Numbered from the stretch's first letter, positions 32,038-40,002 are shown. The stretch: 64,000 nt of DNA from Variovorax sp. Sphag1AA (GCF_014192575.1 NZ_JACHYC010000002.1:1-64000); one strand, 5' to 3'. Numbers and translations are program-made. The notes: generated by a model not told the origin, from the sequence alone.

Positions 32038-32804
32038 TGTCCTTCATCCGCTCTTTCATCCACGCGCTGTGGATGCTCGTCACCGTGGTTCCGTGGGGAA
32101 TCATCATGTGCGTCAATTCCCTCTGGAAGCGCGGCATCCCGCTCTACTGGATGGCCGTGCGCTGGCTCAGCTGGGCCATCGGCGGTGCGCGCCTGATCCT
32201 CGGCATCAACTACCGCGTCACCGGCATGGAAAACCTGCCGCAGGACAAGCTCGCCGGCGCCATCCTCCTCGTCAAGCACCAGTCCACCTACGAGACCTTC
32301 CTGATGCCGACGCTCATGCCGCACCCGCTGGCATTCGTCTTCAAGAAGGAACTCATCTACGTGCCCTTCTTCGGCTGGGCCATGGCGCGGCTCGACATGA
32401 TCCACATCGACCGCAGCCAGCGCACGCAGGCCTTCAACAAGGTCGTCTCGCAAGGCCGCGAGCTGCTCGCGCAGGGCATCTGGATCATCATGTTCCCCGA
32501 AGGCACCCGCATCCCGCGCGGCAAGCAAGGCAACTACAAGACCGGCGGAACCCGCCTCGCATGCGAAACCGGCGTACCCGTCATCCCCATCGCAGTGACC
32601 TCCGCCAAGGTCTGGCCGCGCAAGGCCTTCGTCAAGACGCCGGGCACCGTCGATGTCTCCATCGGCCCTGCCATCCCCAGCACCGGCCGCCGCCCCGACG
32701 AACTCATGCGCGAAGTCGAAGCCTGGATCGAAAGCGAAATGCGCCGCCTCGACCCCGAGGCCTACGTCACCGAAGCCGCGCCGGCCGCATCCACCACCGC
32801 CTGA
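32037..32804 (+). CDS. plsC: 1-acyl-sn-glycerol-3-phosphate acyltransferase
   Basis: Acylates lysophosphatidic acid to phosphatidic acid at the inner membrane. The 255-residue protein has an N-terminal membrane segment (about residues 8-30) and the PlsC domain. The catalytic motif reads VKHQSTYETF, HX4E instead of the classic HX4D, a variant I remember in betaproteobacterial homologues. The FPEGTRIPRG motif (about 158-167) and VPVIPIAV follow. The start overlaps the gmhB stop (TGATG). Confidence 0.88.
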   Translation: MSFIRSFIHALWMLVTVVPWGIIMCVNSLWKRGIPLYWMAVRWLSWAIGGARLILGINYRVTGMENLPQDKLAGAILLVKHQSTYETFLMPTLMPHPLAFVFKKELIYVPFFGWAMARLDMIHIDRSQRTQAFNKVVSQGRELLAQGIWIIMFPEGTRIPRGKQGNYKTGGTRLACETGVPVIPIAVTSAKVWPRKAFVKTPGTVDVSIGPAIPSTGRRPDELMREVEAWIESEMRRLDPEAYVTEAAPAASTTA

Positions 32805-32811
32805 GGCCCGC

Positions 32812-33690
32812 ATGCGCGCGCTGCTGCAGTTCACGCTCGACTTGTTCGACCCGCCCGCGCCTGCGCCCACGCGCACGCCGCAACAACAGCAGCCCGATCA
32901 GCCCGCGACCCCGCTCGCCGATGTGCTGAGCCGCGTCAGCTTCATCCATCCCCGCGCGAGCCGCGAAGTCGTCCTCGGTAACGCCCGCGTCGCCTACGAA
33001 TTCACGCGCGGCAAGCGCCGCACCATCGGCTTCGTCGTCGGTGCCGAAGGCTTGTCGGTGCGCGCACCGCGCTGGGTCGCGCTGCGCGACGTCGATGCCG
33101 CCGTCGTCGAAAAGTCCAGCTGGATCCTGCGCAAGCTCTCCGAAACCCAGCAGCGCCAGGACCGGCTCGAAGCCACCCGCATCGACTGGAAAGACGGCGT
33201 CAGCTTTCCCTTTCTCGGCCAGCAGGTCACCGTGCAGCTCGACCCGCACCACGCGTTCGATGGTGTCGGTGCCGTGCTCGACGCCACCGCCAACGACGGC
33301 CCGCCGACCCTGCGCCTTGCGCTCGCCAACAACGCCACCCCTGCGCAGATCCGCGACGCCGCACAGGCGTGGCTCATGCGGCAGGCCAAGCGCATCTTCA
33401 TCGAACGCCTCGACCACTTCGCGCCGCGCCTCGGCGTGCGCTGGAAGAAGCTCAGCCTCTCGAACGCCGCCACCCGCTGGGGCAGCGCGAGCGCCGACGG
33501 CGGCATCCGGCTGCACTGGCGGCTGGTGCACTTCCGCATGTCCGTCATCGACTACGTCGTCGCGCACGAGCTGAGCCACCTGCGCGTGATGGACCACAGC
33601 CCGCGCTTCTGGGAAACGGTTGAAAGCGTGGTGCCTGATTACGAGCTGCTGCGGCGGCAGCTCAAGGACGAGGCTGTCCCTCGCTGGTAA
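32812..33690 (+). CDS. YgjP-like metallopeptidase (M48/DUF45 superfamily)
   Basis: A 292-residue protein. The zinc-peptidase motif HELSHLRVMDHSPRFW (about residues 247-262) is the hallmark of the YgjP/WLM family, with an upstream WGSAS motif (about 223). The N-terminal half is variable and has a Pro/Gln-rich stretch near residues 18-35. The physiological substrate is unknown; it is commonly found next to plsC in this group as far as I recall. The end overlaps the convergent membrane-protein gene by 29 bases. Confidence 0.82.
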   Translation: MRALLQFTLDLFDPPAPAPTRTPQQQQPDQPATPLADVLSRVSFIHPRASREVVLGNARVAYEFTRGKRRTIGFVVGAEGLSVRAPRWVALRDVDAAVVEKSSWILRKLSETQQRQDRLEATRIDWKDGVSFPFLGQQVTVQLDPHHAFDGVGAVLDATANDGPPTLRLALANNATPAQIRDAAQAWLMRQAKRIFIERLDHFAPRLGVRWKKLSLSNAATRWGSASADGGIRLHWRLVHFRMSVIDYVVAHELSHLRVMDHSPRFWETVESVVPDYELLRRQLKDEAVPRW

Positions 33691-34096
33691 CCGCGCGGCC
33701 ACGCAGCCGCGCCCACAGTGCCCGCACCCGCCGCGCGCGGTCCTCGAAGACAAACGACCCCACCAGCGCCAGCACGCCCGAAACCACACCCGTCACCACC
33801 GCCTCCAGATGCGGAATGCCGTAGTGCCCCGGGTGCGAAAAGGTGTCGCCGATCATCGTCAGCAGCCCGACCAGCAGCGCATTGCCATAGCGATTGCCGA
33901 ACATCTTCATCGCCGGCGTGAAGGTCAGGATCAGCGCGAGAACCCCGGTGAACAGACCCGTCTGCAACGCAAGCGCCCAATGGGGCGCGCTCAGGAGGTT
34001 CGTGAGGCTCCCGGGCATGCAGGTCATGCACGCGCTGGTCGGCTGCCAGAAGCGCTTGATGAACAGGACGAATCGACGCTTCCATGGATCTGGCAT
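33662..34096 (-). CDS. Small membrane protein of unknown function
   Basis: A 144-residue protein with about three hydrophobic segments (around residues 33-52, 60-78 and 88-108). Conserved-looking features are WKRRFVLFIKRF at the N-terminus, a CMTCMPG motif and a polar IGDTFSHPGHYG between two membrane segments. I do not recognise the family. The start at 34096 (MPDPWKRR) is preferred over 34165. The competing minus-strand frame over 33639-34085 gives an Arg/His/Ala-rich non-protein-like sequence. Confidence 0.6.
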   Translation of the reverse strand: MPDPWKRRFVLFIKRFWQPTSACMTCMPGSLTNLLSAPHWALALQTGLFTGVLALILTFTPAMKMFGNRYGNALLVGLLTMIGDTFSHPGHYGIPHLEAVVTGVVSGVLALVGSFVFEDRARRVRALWARLRGRAVTSEGQPRP

Positions 34097-34193
34097 CACA
34101 CGCACCCCGTCAAATGCACTGAGCGCCATCCTTGCACAAGGTGGGCGGATGGCGCATGCGCACAAACGTGCGTGCGGGCGCTGCCAGAGCCGA

Positions 34194-34538
34194 TCAGATC
34201 GATGCGCGATGCAACCGCTCGGCGACCATCGACGGACCGAGCTGATCGGCGGTCGCCTGCGTCACCTGCAAGCGCCGCTCGAATTCGCCGGTGACCACGG
34301 TGATCAGGCACTCCACCTCGTGATGGCTGAAGCTGCGCTCATCGCGACTCAAACCCCGCGTGTGAACGAGCAGCTTGCGCAAACAGGTGAGCGCGCGGCC
34401 GGCTTCGGTCGCGGCGCCGAGTTCGGCGTTGACCCGGTCGACGAGCTGGTCGCGCTCGGCTTCGGTGGTGGGACGCGGGCAGTCGCCAGCGGGGGGCGGG
34501 TTGGGGAGGCGCGCGAGCGCGCAAGTAGGGTGAGCCAT
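34194..34538 (-). CDS. Small hypothetical protein preceded by a structured leader
   Basis: A 114-residue protein, not recognised with certainty. The N-terminal 25 residues are Pro-rich. The rest (TEAERDQLVDRVNAELG onward) is predicted helical, with a HHEVECLITVVTGEFERRLQ segment. Small helical proteins behind C4-like leader RNAs in pseudomonads (DUF3077/DUF6124 type) have a similar size and layout, but I see no firm sequence match. The ATG has a GGAGG ribosome site (34544-34548). The message would carry a 5' untranslated region of about 250 bases containing the structure annotated upstream. Confidence 0.6.
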   Translation of the reverse strand: MAHPTCALARLPNPPPAGDCPRPTTEAERDQLVDRVNAELGAATEAGRALTCLRKLLVHTRGLSRDERSFSHHEVECLITVVTGEFERRLQVTQATADQLGPSMVAERLHRASI

Positions 34539-34563
34539 GAAGGCCTCCAGAAGCTGCGTTTTA

Positions 34564-34598
34564 CAAAAACCGCCGCTCCCAACGCCAATTGAGGGCGG
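34564..34598 (-). terminator. Terminator-like hairpin in the leader (possible attenuator)
   Basis: On the minus strand a GCCGC...GCGGC stem with a partly paired interior is followed by GGTTTTTG. It lies about 25 bases before the coding region and just after the C4-like element, so it could act as a conditional terminator of the leader. Confidence 0.5.
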
Positions 34599-34673
34599 CG
34601 ACTCGAACAGGTTGGCGTACCGGGCAGCTCCTGCGAGAACCGGCGAGCCTCGCGGCTCCCTGCTCGAGCCGCC
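34597..34673 (-). ncRNA. Structured leader RNA, C4-antisense-like
   Basis: On the minus strand GGCGGCTCGAGCAGG and CCTGTTCGAGTCGCC can form a 15-bp stem with only two G-U pairs. It encloses a GAGCC-GCGA-GGCTC hairpin with a GNRA loop and a second hairpin closed by CCGG/CCGG, giving a three-way junction. The CAGGGAGCCG..AGGCTCGCCGGTT spelling matches what I remember of C4-type RNAs upstream of small genes in pseudomonads and xanthomonads, originally known from phages P1/P7. A covariance-model search would be needed to confirm the family. Confidence 0.55.
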
Positions 34674-34690
34674 ATAAAAGGAGGCACGAA

Positions 34691-34740
34691 CGACGAAGCC
34701 GCAGAGTTACTGCGGAGAGTGTTGTCTGCGGCTTTCGTCG
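34691..34740. repeat. Long inverted repeat in the leader region
   Basis: CGACGAAGCCGCAGA (34691-34705) is mirrored by TCTGCGGCTTTCGTCG (34725-34740), a 15-bp stem with one bulged base and a 19-base loop. It lies upstream of the C4-like element on the minus strand and would form a very stable hairpin in the same transcript. Confidence 0.7.
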
Positions 34741-34950
34741 CAGAGCTGCTTTGGGACGCCAATCCCGGTCACGCTTTCAAGACGTGACAGCGAAGTATAG
34801 AGAAGGGGTGCGCGAAGTCGGGACTTCCCAAGGACCGAAGATGAATGAGATTGCGGCACCGTTCCACGCTTGCGGTCCGCGCAATTCATCGTCGCGATTT
34901 GGGATCTGACTTTCGACTGATATGCTCCGTGACCGTCCATCTCAAGCAAC
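34741..34950. other. Non-coding stretch between the divergent leader and the ATPase-like gene
   Basis: No gene seen. GTCACG (34769-34774) and CGTGAC (34783-34788) form a small dyad. TATACT on the minus strand (34794-34799) could be the -10 element for the leader transcript, without a good -35. GC content falls towards the right where the ATPase-like gene begins. Confidence 0.5.
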
Positions 34951-36159
34951 ATGATTTCGCTCCCAAGCCAGACCACTTTCTCGGGATTGGAGCAGTTTCT
35001 GCGCGATGTCCGGCAATTCCCAGGACAAGATCTGAAGCTCCCTGTACAGGTGAGCCGAGGGGGCGCATTTAGCTTTTCCGCGGTAGCAGTTCAAGCGATT
35101 GCCACATGGGCGCGCCTCCATGATGGTGTGCGGCGTCTGAGGGTTGCTCCGCAGTTTGCGGAAGATGAGGTTACTAGGAGCCGATTGGCAGGGGCGCTAT
35201 ATGCAATCGGCGGTCTGTACTTTGCTCAAGAGGTTGTTGCCGGAAGCAGGGTGATACCTCGCTCTGAAGCGCTTGAGGCTGTTGCTCCAAGAGTTTTTGC
35301 GATGCAGGACTATCAGTACCGGGATACGTTGCGCGGTCCTAGCGTTGCGCTCTGCTGTTTCGAGCGAGCCAAACTCGAATTTATTCAATCGCTCTATGCA
35401 ATACCAAGGCGGGGGACCCCGGACACGACCACCATCAGGTCTGCTTCTGAGTTCAAGTCAATTCTTTCGCGCATGTTGGAGGCCTGCTCTGCGGGTGCCT
35501 CGCGAGTCCTTACGGATGTGCAAATTGAGGTTCTCGCGCAGCTTGTGCATCAATTGTTCAAGAATGCCGATGTCCATACGATCTCCGATGCGGAAGGTCG
35601 TCTCTACGATGCGGGGATACGGGGAATTCAGGTTCGTGAGGTTGTGATAGCGGACGATGCTGCATTCACTGATTTCGTTTCTGGTGATCGGGCGCTTCAC
35701 GCCTATCTAACAAAGCTTAGTCGGCGAGGTTTAGTCCGAGAGCCGGGCGCGCACGGGCAAGAGTCGAAGCTAAAGAAATGGCAGGCTTCGACTTTCGTGG
35801 AGATCTCGGTCTTTGATACCGGGCCAGGTCTTGCTCTTAGATGGTTGGCGGATCGCGAGGGCATCACTCGCTATTCGCAGGTCGATCTCGAACAAGAGCT
35901 CCAAGCTGTAAAGGAGTGCTTTCAGCTTCACGCAAGCACTCATTCCGCCGCGATGAAGGGTGATGGTCTTCCCATTGCGTTGCGCGCGATGAAAGAGCTT
36001 CGCGCCTTTATGTTCCTAAGAACCGGGCGATTGGCGCTATATCAAGACTTCTCTTCTCAAGAGCACACAGGGTTCTCTCCAAGGAATCGATATGGCGTCC
36101 GTCGCCTTTCAGAGGCGGTGGGCGCAACTTACTCCATCTGTTTCCCGCTCGTAAGATGA
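34951..36159 (+). CDS. GHKL/HATPase-type protein of unknown function
   Basis: A 402-residue protein without a family name I can give. The second half has the marks of a Bergerat-fold ATPase: an N-box-like LAQLVHQLFKNADVHT (about residues 195-210), a G1 box ISVFDTGPGLA (about 285-295) and a G2-like KGDGLPIAL (about 336-344). No kinase dimerisation or receiver domain is present, so it is not an ordinary sensor kinase. The N-terminal 190 residues are of unknown type. Base composition is clearly poorer in GC than its neighbours, with codon use (TTT, ATT, AGA, CTA) unlike them, which suggests transfer. The stop overlaps the start of the next gene (ATGA), so the two form a unit. A stress- or phage-response role is conceivable but unsupported. 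Confidence 0.6.
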   Translation: MISLPSQTTFSGLEQFLRDVRQFPGQDLKLPVQVSRGGAFSFSAVAVQAIATWARLHDGVRRLRVAPQFAEDEVTRSRLAGALYAIGGLYFAQEVVAGSRVIPRSEALEAVAPRVFAMQDYQYRDTLRGPSVALCCFERAKLEFIQSLYAIPRRGTPDTTTIRSASEFKSILSRMLEACSAGASRVLTDVQIEVLAQLVHQLFKNADVHTISDAEGRLYDAGIRGIQVREVVIADDAAFTDFVSGDRALHAYLTKLSRRGLVREPGAHGQESKLKKWQASTFVEISVFDTGPGLALRWLADREGITRYSQVDLEQELQAVKECFQLHASTHSAAMKGDGLPIALRAMKELRAFMFLRTGRLALYQDFSSQEHTGFSPRNRYGVRRLSEAVGATYSICFPLVR

Positions 36160-36575
36160 TTTCCGAACCGGGTTTCTACACTTTTAGATGGCGCCCCGAC
36201 GGTGCGGCTCCTGGCGCGGAAGATATCGCGGTAGTGTTCAAAGTGCCGGGTAACGTTGATCTGGCGGTCCTTCCAGATCTACTGGAGTCAGTCTGTTTGG
36301 GCCCGTTGGTGCCCTCTGCCGTGGTGCTCTTGCACGCTGAGCAGGACCACAGTCTCCTTTCTGCATTGAGGTCTGTTGCGGTACAGAACGCTCTCGTAAG
36401 GTTTAACGGGCGGATGCCGCTTGCGGTCCTGTCAATTGAACTTGGTTCATTTGCCGTTCGCGTCCGTGAGGCGCGTGGAGTAGCCGCCCTGCTCGTGCGC
36501 AATGATGTCGCCGACGCCGAAGTAGTCGCTGAAGCCGTAGGCCTCCATCTCGCTGGTGAAGATCTTGGTGGGTGA
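36156..36575 (+). pseudogene. Partner gene of the ATPase-like protein, 3' end lost
   Basis: The frame opens with MISEPGFYTFRWRPDG and looks protein-like, in the same lower-GC style as its neighbour, for about 95-110 codons. From about 36450-36490 the DNA becomes the reverse complement of a sulfatase gene, and the remaining codons to 36575 are just that gene read backwards. The native C-terminus is therefore missing. The retained part contains VFKVPGNVDLAVLPDLLE and SAVVLLHAEQDHSLLSALR and matches no family I know. The coupling to the ATPase-like gene suggests a complex partner. Confidence 0.6.
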
Positions 36576-37076
36576 GCCCAGCTCGTTGACCGTCTCGAAC
36601 TCCTTCGTCAGGTGCCACTTGCCCTTGTAGGCGGTGTAGTAGCCGGCGTCGCGCAGCATGTGGCCGACGGTGCGGATGTCCGGCGAGAGGCTGCCGATCC
36701 ACGGGAAGTTGGTGTTGTCGAACATCTTCGTCTGCTGGATATGGCGGCCCGTGTAGAGCACCGACCGCGACGATGTGCAGACGCAGGAGTTGATGCGGTG
36801 GTTCTCGAACAGCGTGCCGCTGCGCAGCAGCCGCTCGTGGCCCGGCAGGCGATAGCCGCGCGGCAGCTCGCCGGGGCGGAAGTGGCGCTCCTGGTCGGTG
36901 AGGATGAACAGGACGTTGTATGGCCCCCCGGGCGCGCCGGCAGGAGCCGGGGCTGAACGTTTCGGGCCCGCTGCCTCGCTCGCGCCAGCGGCCATGAGCG
37001 TGGAGGCGGCCGCGCCGACCCCGACGGATTTGAGCAATGACCTGCGGCTGATTTCGGAGTTGGGCATCGTGTTCAT
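36447..37076 (-). pseudogene. TAT-exported sulfatase, truncated
   Basis: The N-terminal part of a sulfatase-like hydrolase with an NVLFILTDQERHF start (metal-binding aspartate) and the C-T-S-S-R formylglycine motif in SCVCTSSRSVLYTGR (about residue 100). A twin-arginine signal (SRRSLLKS) precedes it. Intact members are around 500 residues. Here homology stops after AHEQGGY and the frame ends about a dozen codons later at the junction with the lower-GC segment. The metal-binding C-terminal half is absent, so the product is very likely inactive. It is divergent from a TetR regulator. Start 37076 is chosen; 37067 is the alternative. Confidence 0.75.
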
Positions 37077-37104
37077 CAATGTTCTTTGATGAACACAAGT
37101 GTTC
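37069..37104. promoter_or_regulatory. Overlapping inverted repeats, candidate TetR operators
   Basis: GTGTTCATCAA (37069-37079) is mirrored by TTGATGAACAC (37086-37096), and GAACACAAGTGTTC (37091-37104) is a second dyad that shares a half-site. Both lie at the 5' end of the sulfatase gene in the divergent region with a TetR gene. Confidence 0.6.
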
Positions 37105-37143
37105 AATTTAGGTCTTTTGATGTCACCCGTGGAAACCCTGAGT

Positions 37144-37157
37144 TGTTCGATCGAACA
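37144..37157. promoter_or_regulatory. Perfect palindrome upstream of tetR-type gene
   Basis: TGTTCGATCGAACA is a perfect 14-bp palindrome sharing the GTTC/GAAC half-site with the operators at 37069-37104. It probably serves autoregulation of the TetR gene. Confidence 0.55.
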
Positions 37158-37193
37158 TTAAGATGATGATTTTTGAACACGACTGATCAAAAG

Positions 37194-37808
37194 ATGGACG
37201 CTCCGCAGTCTGATGCCCTGACGCCGGTTCGCAGGCGAATTCACGCCGCGGCGATGAAGCTGTTTGCCGAACAGGGCGTGACGCAGGTGACCGTCAGCGA
37301 GCTGGCGACGGCGGCTGGTGTGGCGCGCGGCACGGTGTACAGCAACGTGCCGGACATCGATGGACTGTTCGAAGAGGTCGCCGCCGAACTGGTGCGGGAG
37401 ATGGTCGATCGGGTCATGCTGGCCTTCGCGGGCATCGACGATGTCGCGCATCGGCTTTCGATCGGCGTGCGCCTGTACATCCGGCGAGCGCACGAAGAGC
37501 CTTTGTGGGGGCGCTTCATGAGCCGGTTCGGGCTCAGCATGGCTTCGCTGCAGGCGGTGCTGACGTCGGACCCGGCGACGAATCTCAGCACCGGTATCGC
37601 GGAAGGGCGCTACGGCATCAAGCCCGAGCAACTCCGCGCGATGGTGGGCATGCTGACCGGGAGCACGCTGGCCGCGATGGTGGCCGTCCTCGAAGGACAC
37701 CAGACCTGGCGGGAAGCAGGATCGGACATCGCCGAGTTCCTGCTTGTCGCGCTGGGTCTGACGCGGGAAGAAGCTCGCGAGCTGGCGCGCGTCGAACTGC
37801 CCCGGTGA
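37194..37808 (+). CDS. TetR-family transcriptional regulator
   Basis: A 204-residue repressor. The helix-turn-helix ([30 protein letters not shown]) spans about residues 30-60; the C-terminal ligand domain has no recognisable effector signature. I chose the ATG at 37194, preceded by AAAAG; an in-frame TTG at 37173 is possible. It is divergent from the truncated sulfatase gene and its likely operators lie between them, so it appears to have outlived its target. Confidence 0.82.
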   Translation: MDAPQSDALTPVRRRIHAAAMKLFAEQGVTQVTVSELATAAGVARGTVYSNVPDIDGLFEEVAAELVREMVDRVMLAFAGIDDVAHRLSIGVRLYIRRAHEEPLWGRFMSRFGLSMASLQAVLTSDPATNLSTGIAEGRYGIKPEQLRAMVGMLTGSTLAAMVAVLEGHQTWREAGSDIAEFLLVALGLTREEARELARVELPR

Positions 37809-37814
37809 TTGTGC

Positions 37815-38261
37815 TCAGGCGCGCAACGCGCCGGGGGGCGCGGCGGACTTGCGCGCTTCGAGCAACTCGAACAGCCCCATGCCGGCCAGCATGGCTGCCA
37901 CGAACACGAGCGCCTTCCACTGGCCCATGCCGAGCGCGACGAGCGCCGGGCCGGGACAGAAGCCAGCGATGCCCCAGCCGATGCCGAACAGCAGGCTGCC
38001 ACCGATCAGCCGGCGGTCGATGTGGCGCGCGGTGGGCATCTTCATCTCGGCGCCGATGAAGGACACGGTCCGTCGTCCGGCAATGAAGAAGGCCACGAGG
38101 CCCACCCCGATCGCGCCGCCCATCACGAAGGCGAGCGATGGATCCCACGATCCGGCGATGTCCAGAAAGCCCAGCACCTTGGCCGGATCGGCCATGCCGG
38201 AGACGATGAGGCCGAGCCCGAACACGAGGCCGGCGAGAAGCGATGTCAGAAGGATTGCCAT
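37815..38261 (-). CDS. YeeE/YedE-family (DUF6691) half-transporter
   Basis: A 148-residue membrane protein with about four hydrophobic segments. It carries the family motif [17 protein letters not shown] (about residues 100-116) with the conserved CPGPA cysteine. Larger YeeE proteins import thiosulfate; these half-size pairs (PmpA/PmpB type, from memory) move sulfur species with the partner half. It is the last gene of the unit starting with the ArsR regulator. Confidence 0.82.
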   Translation of the reverse strand: MAILLTSLLAGLVFGLGLIVSGMADPAKVLGFLDIAGSWDPSLAFVMGGAIGVGLVAFFIAGRRTVSFIGAEMKMPTARHIDRRLIGGSLLFGIGWGIAGFCPGPALVALGMGQWKALVFVAAMLAGMGLFELLEARKSAAPPGALRA

Positions 38262-38270
38262 GGAACTGCC

Positions 38271-38705
38271 TCAGAAGCCGAGAAGGTGGCGAACCACGAA
38301 GACCGTGACGAAACCCGCGCCCATGAAAGCCAGCGTGGCCACCAGCGAGCGTGGTGAAAGGCGCGAAAGCCCGCACACGCCATGCCCGCTGGTGCAGCCC
38401 GCGCCGTAGCGCGTGCCGACGCCGACCAGCAGACCCGCGAGGACCAACGCGCCATAGCCCGCATCGATGTGCGGCTTGGGCAGTGCGCCGAAGAGCAGGT
38501 AGACAAGGGGAGCGCCGATCAGGCCCAGAACAAAGGCGGCGCGCCAGGCGACATCGCCGCGCGATGGCCGGAGCAGCCCGCCGAGGATGCCGCTGATGCC
38601 GGCGATGCGCCCGTTGAGCAGCGCGAACATCGCCGCGGCAAGCCCGATCAGCACGCCACCCGCGAGCGCGGCCATCGGCGTGAAGTGGTTCCAGTCGATC
38701 GACAT
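38271..38705 (-). CDS. YeeE/YedE-family half-transporter
   Basis: A 144-residue membrane protein with about four hydrophobic segments and the motif [20 protein letters not shown] (about residues 103-122), whose cysteines are the expected sulfur-relay residues. It forms a pair with the second half-transporter encoded 9 bases downstream and lies 2 bases after the ArsR gene, consistent with one sulfide/persulfide-responsive operon. Confidence 0.82.
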   Translation of the reverse strand: MSIDWNHFTPMAALAGGVLIGLAAAMFALLNGRIAGISGILGGLLRPSRGDVAWRAAFVLGLIGAPLVYLLFGALPKPHIDAGYGALVLAGLLVGVGTRYGAGCTSGHGVCGLSRLSPRSLVATLAFMGAGFVTVFVVRHLLGF

Positions 38706-38707
38706 CG

Positions 38708-39037
38708 TTACTCCTTGGGGCAGTAGATGCGGTAGAGCACCGCGAGGATTTCGAGCAGCGCCGGCTCGGCCACGCTGTAGTAGACGTTCTTGCCTTCGCG
38801 CCGCGTGTCGACCACGCCTTCGTTGCGCAGCACGCCGAGTTGCTGCGACAGCGTCGGCTGTCGAATGCCGAGCGTCTCTTCGAGTTCACTCACGCACATC
38901 TCGCCTTGCGACAACTGGCACAGCAGCAGGAGGCGGTCTTCATTGGCCAGCACCTTGAGGGCGCCGACCGCACTGCCGGCGGCGGCGCGCAGGCGTTCGG
39001 GGTCGATGGTGGGAGGTCGCTTCATGGGTCTTGGCAT
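38708..39037 (-). CDS. bigR: ArsR-family regulator, BigR/SqrR-like persulfide sensor
   Basis: A 109-residue winged-helix repressor ([27 protein letters not shown], about residues 47-73, is the DNA-binding helix region). Cysteines at LLLLCQL (about 37) and near the end (YRIYCPKE) occupy the places of the dithiol switch of BigR/SqrR/YgaV persulfide sensors; a third cysteine is in GEMCVSEL. Context supports this: two YeeE/YedE half-transporters follow and a persulfide dioxygenase gene is divergent. Start 39037 is used; ATG 39025 is an alternative. Confidence 0.8.
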   Translation of the reverse strand: MPRPMKRPPTIDPERLRAAAGSAVGALKVLANEDRLLLLCQLSQGEMCVSELEETLGIRQPTLSQQLGVLRNEGVVDTRREGKNVYYSVAEPALLEILAVLYRIYCPKE

Positions 39038-39040
39038 TGA

Positions 39041-39073
39041 ACTTAATATTATGTGAAAACATATAATGTAAGT
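39041..39073. promoter_or_regulatory. AT-rich inverted repeat, candidate BigR operator
   Basis: ACTTAATATTATGT and ACATATAATGTAAGT form an imperfect dyad around GAAA in the gap between the divergent arsR-type and persulfide dioxygenase genes. Its AT-richness stands out in this GC-rich window and suits repression of both promoters. Confidence 0.6.
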
Positions 39074-39110
39074 CAATGAAGTGAGCATCACCCCTTCACG
39101 GAGAGCAGCA

Positions 39111-39998
39111 ATGTCGACCCGCACCACCACCCAAGGTTTCTTCGATCCGCGCACCTGGACTGTCTCGTATGTCGTGTGGGACCACGCCACGCACTGCGCG
39201 GCGATCATCGATCCGGTGCTCGACTACGACTTCAAGTCAGGCCACACAAGCACTGCATCGGCCGATGCCCTGCTGGACTACGTTCGCAGCGAGGGGCTGC
39301 AAGTCGAGTGGATCCTCGAAACCCATGCGCACGCAGACCACCTCTCGGGGGCGCGCTACATCCAGTCCAAGGTGGGCGGCCGCATCGCCATCGGCGAGAA
39401 CATCCGCGCGGTGCAGGCGACATTCAAGAAGCTCTTCAACTTCGAACGCAGCTTCCTGCCGGACGGCAGCCAGTTCGACCATCTCTTCAAGGACGGCGAG
39501 GTGTTCAGGATCGGCGAAACCGAAGCGAAGGCGTTGCTCGTGCCCGGCCATACGCCTGCGGACATGGCCTATCTCGTCGACGGTTCGGTCTTTGTCGGCG
39601 ACACGCTCTTCATGCCGGATGTCGGCACTGCGCGCGCGGACTTCCCTGGTGGCGATGCGCGCCAACTCCATGCCTCGATCCGGCGTCTGCTGTCGCTACC
39701 GGAGCAGACGACGATGTACGTCTGCCATGACTATCCGCCCGCCACGCGAGCACCGCGTTGGCAAACGACGGTTGCCGAACAGCGCGCGCACAACATCCAT
39801 GTGCATGACGGCATCAGCGAAGACGCATTCGTCGCGATGCGCACCGCGCGCGATGCAACGCTCGATGTGCCAACGCTGATCCTTCCTTCGATTCAGGTGA
39901 ACGTGCGGGCAGGGCAACTGCCGCCCGCGGACGAGAACGGCGTGGCGTATCTGCGCATTCCGTTGAATGCGCTGCCCGTTCACACGCCGGTGACCTGA
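39111..39998 (+). CDS. Persulfide dioxygenase-like metallo-beta-lactamase-fold enzyme (BLH/ETHE1 type)
   Basis: A 295-residue mononuclear-iron enzyme of the ETHE1/BLH group, which oxidises glutathione persulfide to sulfite. The metal motif ETHAHADHLSGA (about residues 70-81) is followed by LVPGHTPADM and FVGDTLFMPDVGTAR, where the second-shell MPD-GTARAD spelling is typical of the group. ATG 39111 has a GGAGAG ribosome site. It is divergent from the ArsR regulator and YeeE/YedE genes, completing a sulfide-detoxification module. Confidence 0.87.
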   Translation: MSTRTTTQGFFDPRTWTVSYVVWDHATHCAAIIDPVLDYDFKSGHTSTASADALLDYVRSEGLQVEWILETHAHADHLSGARYIQSKVGGRIAIGENIRAVQATFKKLFNFERSFLPDGSQFDHLFKDGEVFRIGETEAKALLVPGHTPADMAYLVDGSVFVGDTLFMPDVGTARADFPGGDARQLHASIRRLLSLPEQTTMYVCHDYPPATRAPRWQTTVAEQRAHNIHVHDGISEDAFVAMRTARDATLDVPTLILPSIQVNVRAGQLPPADENGVAYLRIPLNALPVHTPVT

Positions 39999-40002
39999 GG
40001 CT

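Noticed and set aside
33639..34085. A minus-strand frame competing with the small membrane protein
   Set aside because: Its translation is rich in Arg, His, Ala and Gly with no membrane segments; the frame ending at 33662 has clear hydrophobic helices.
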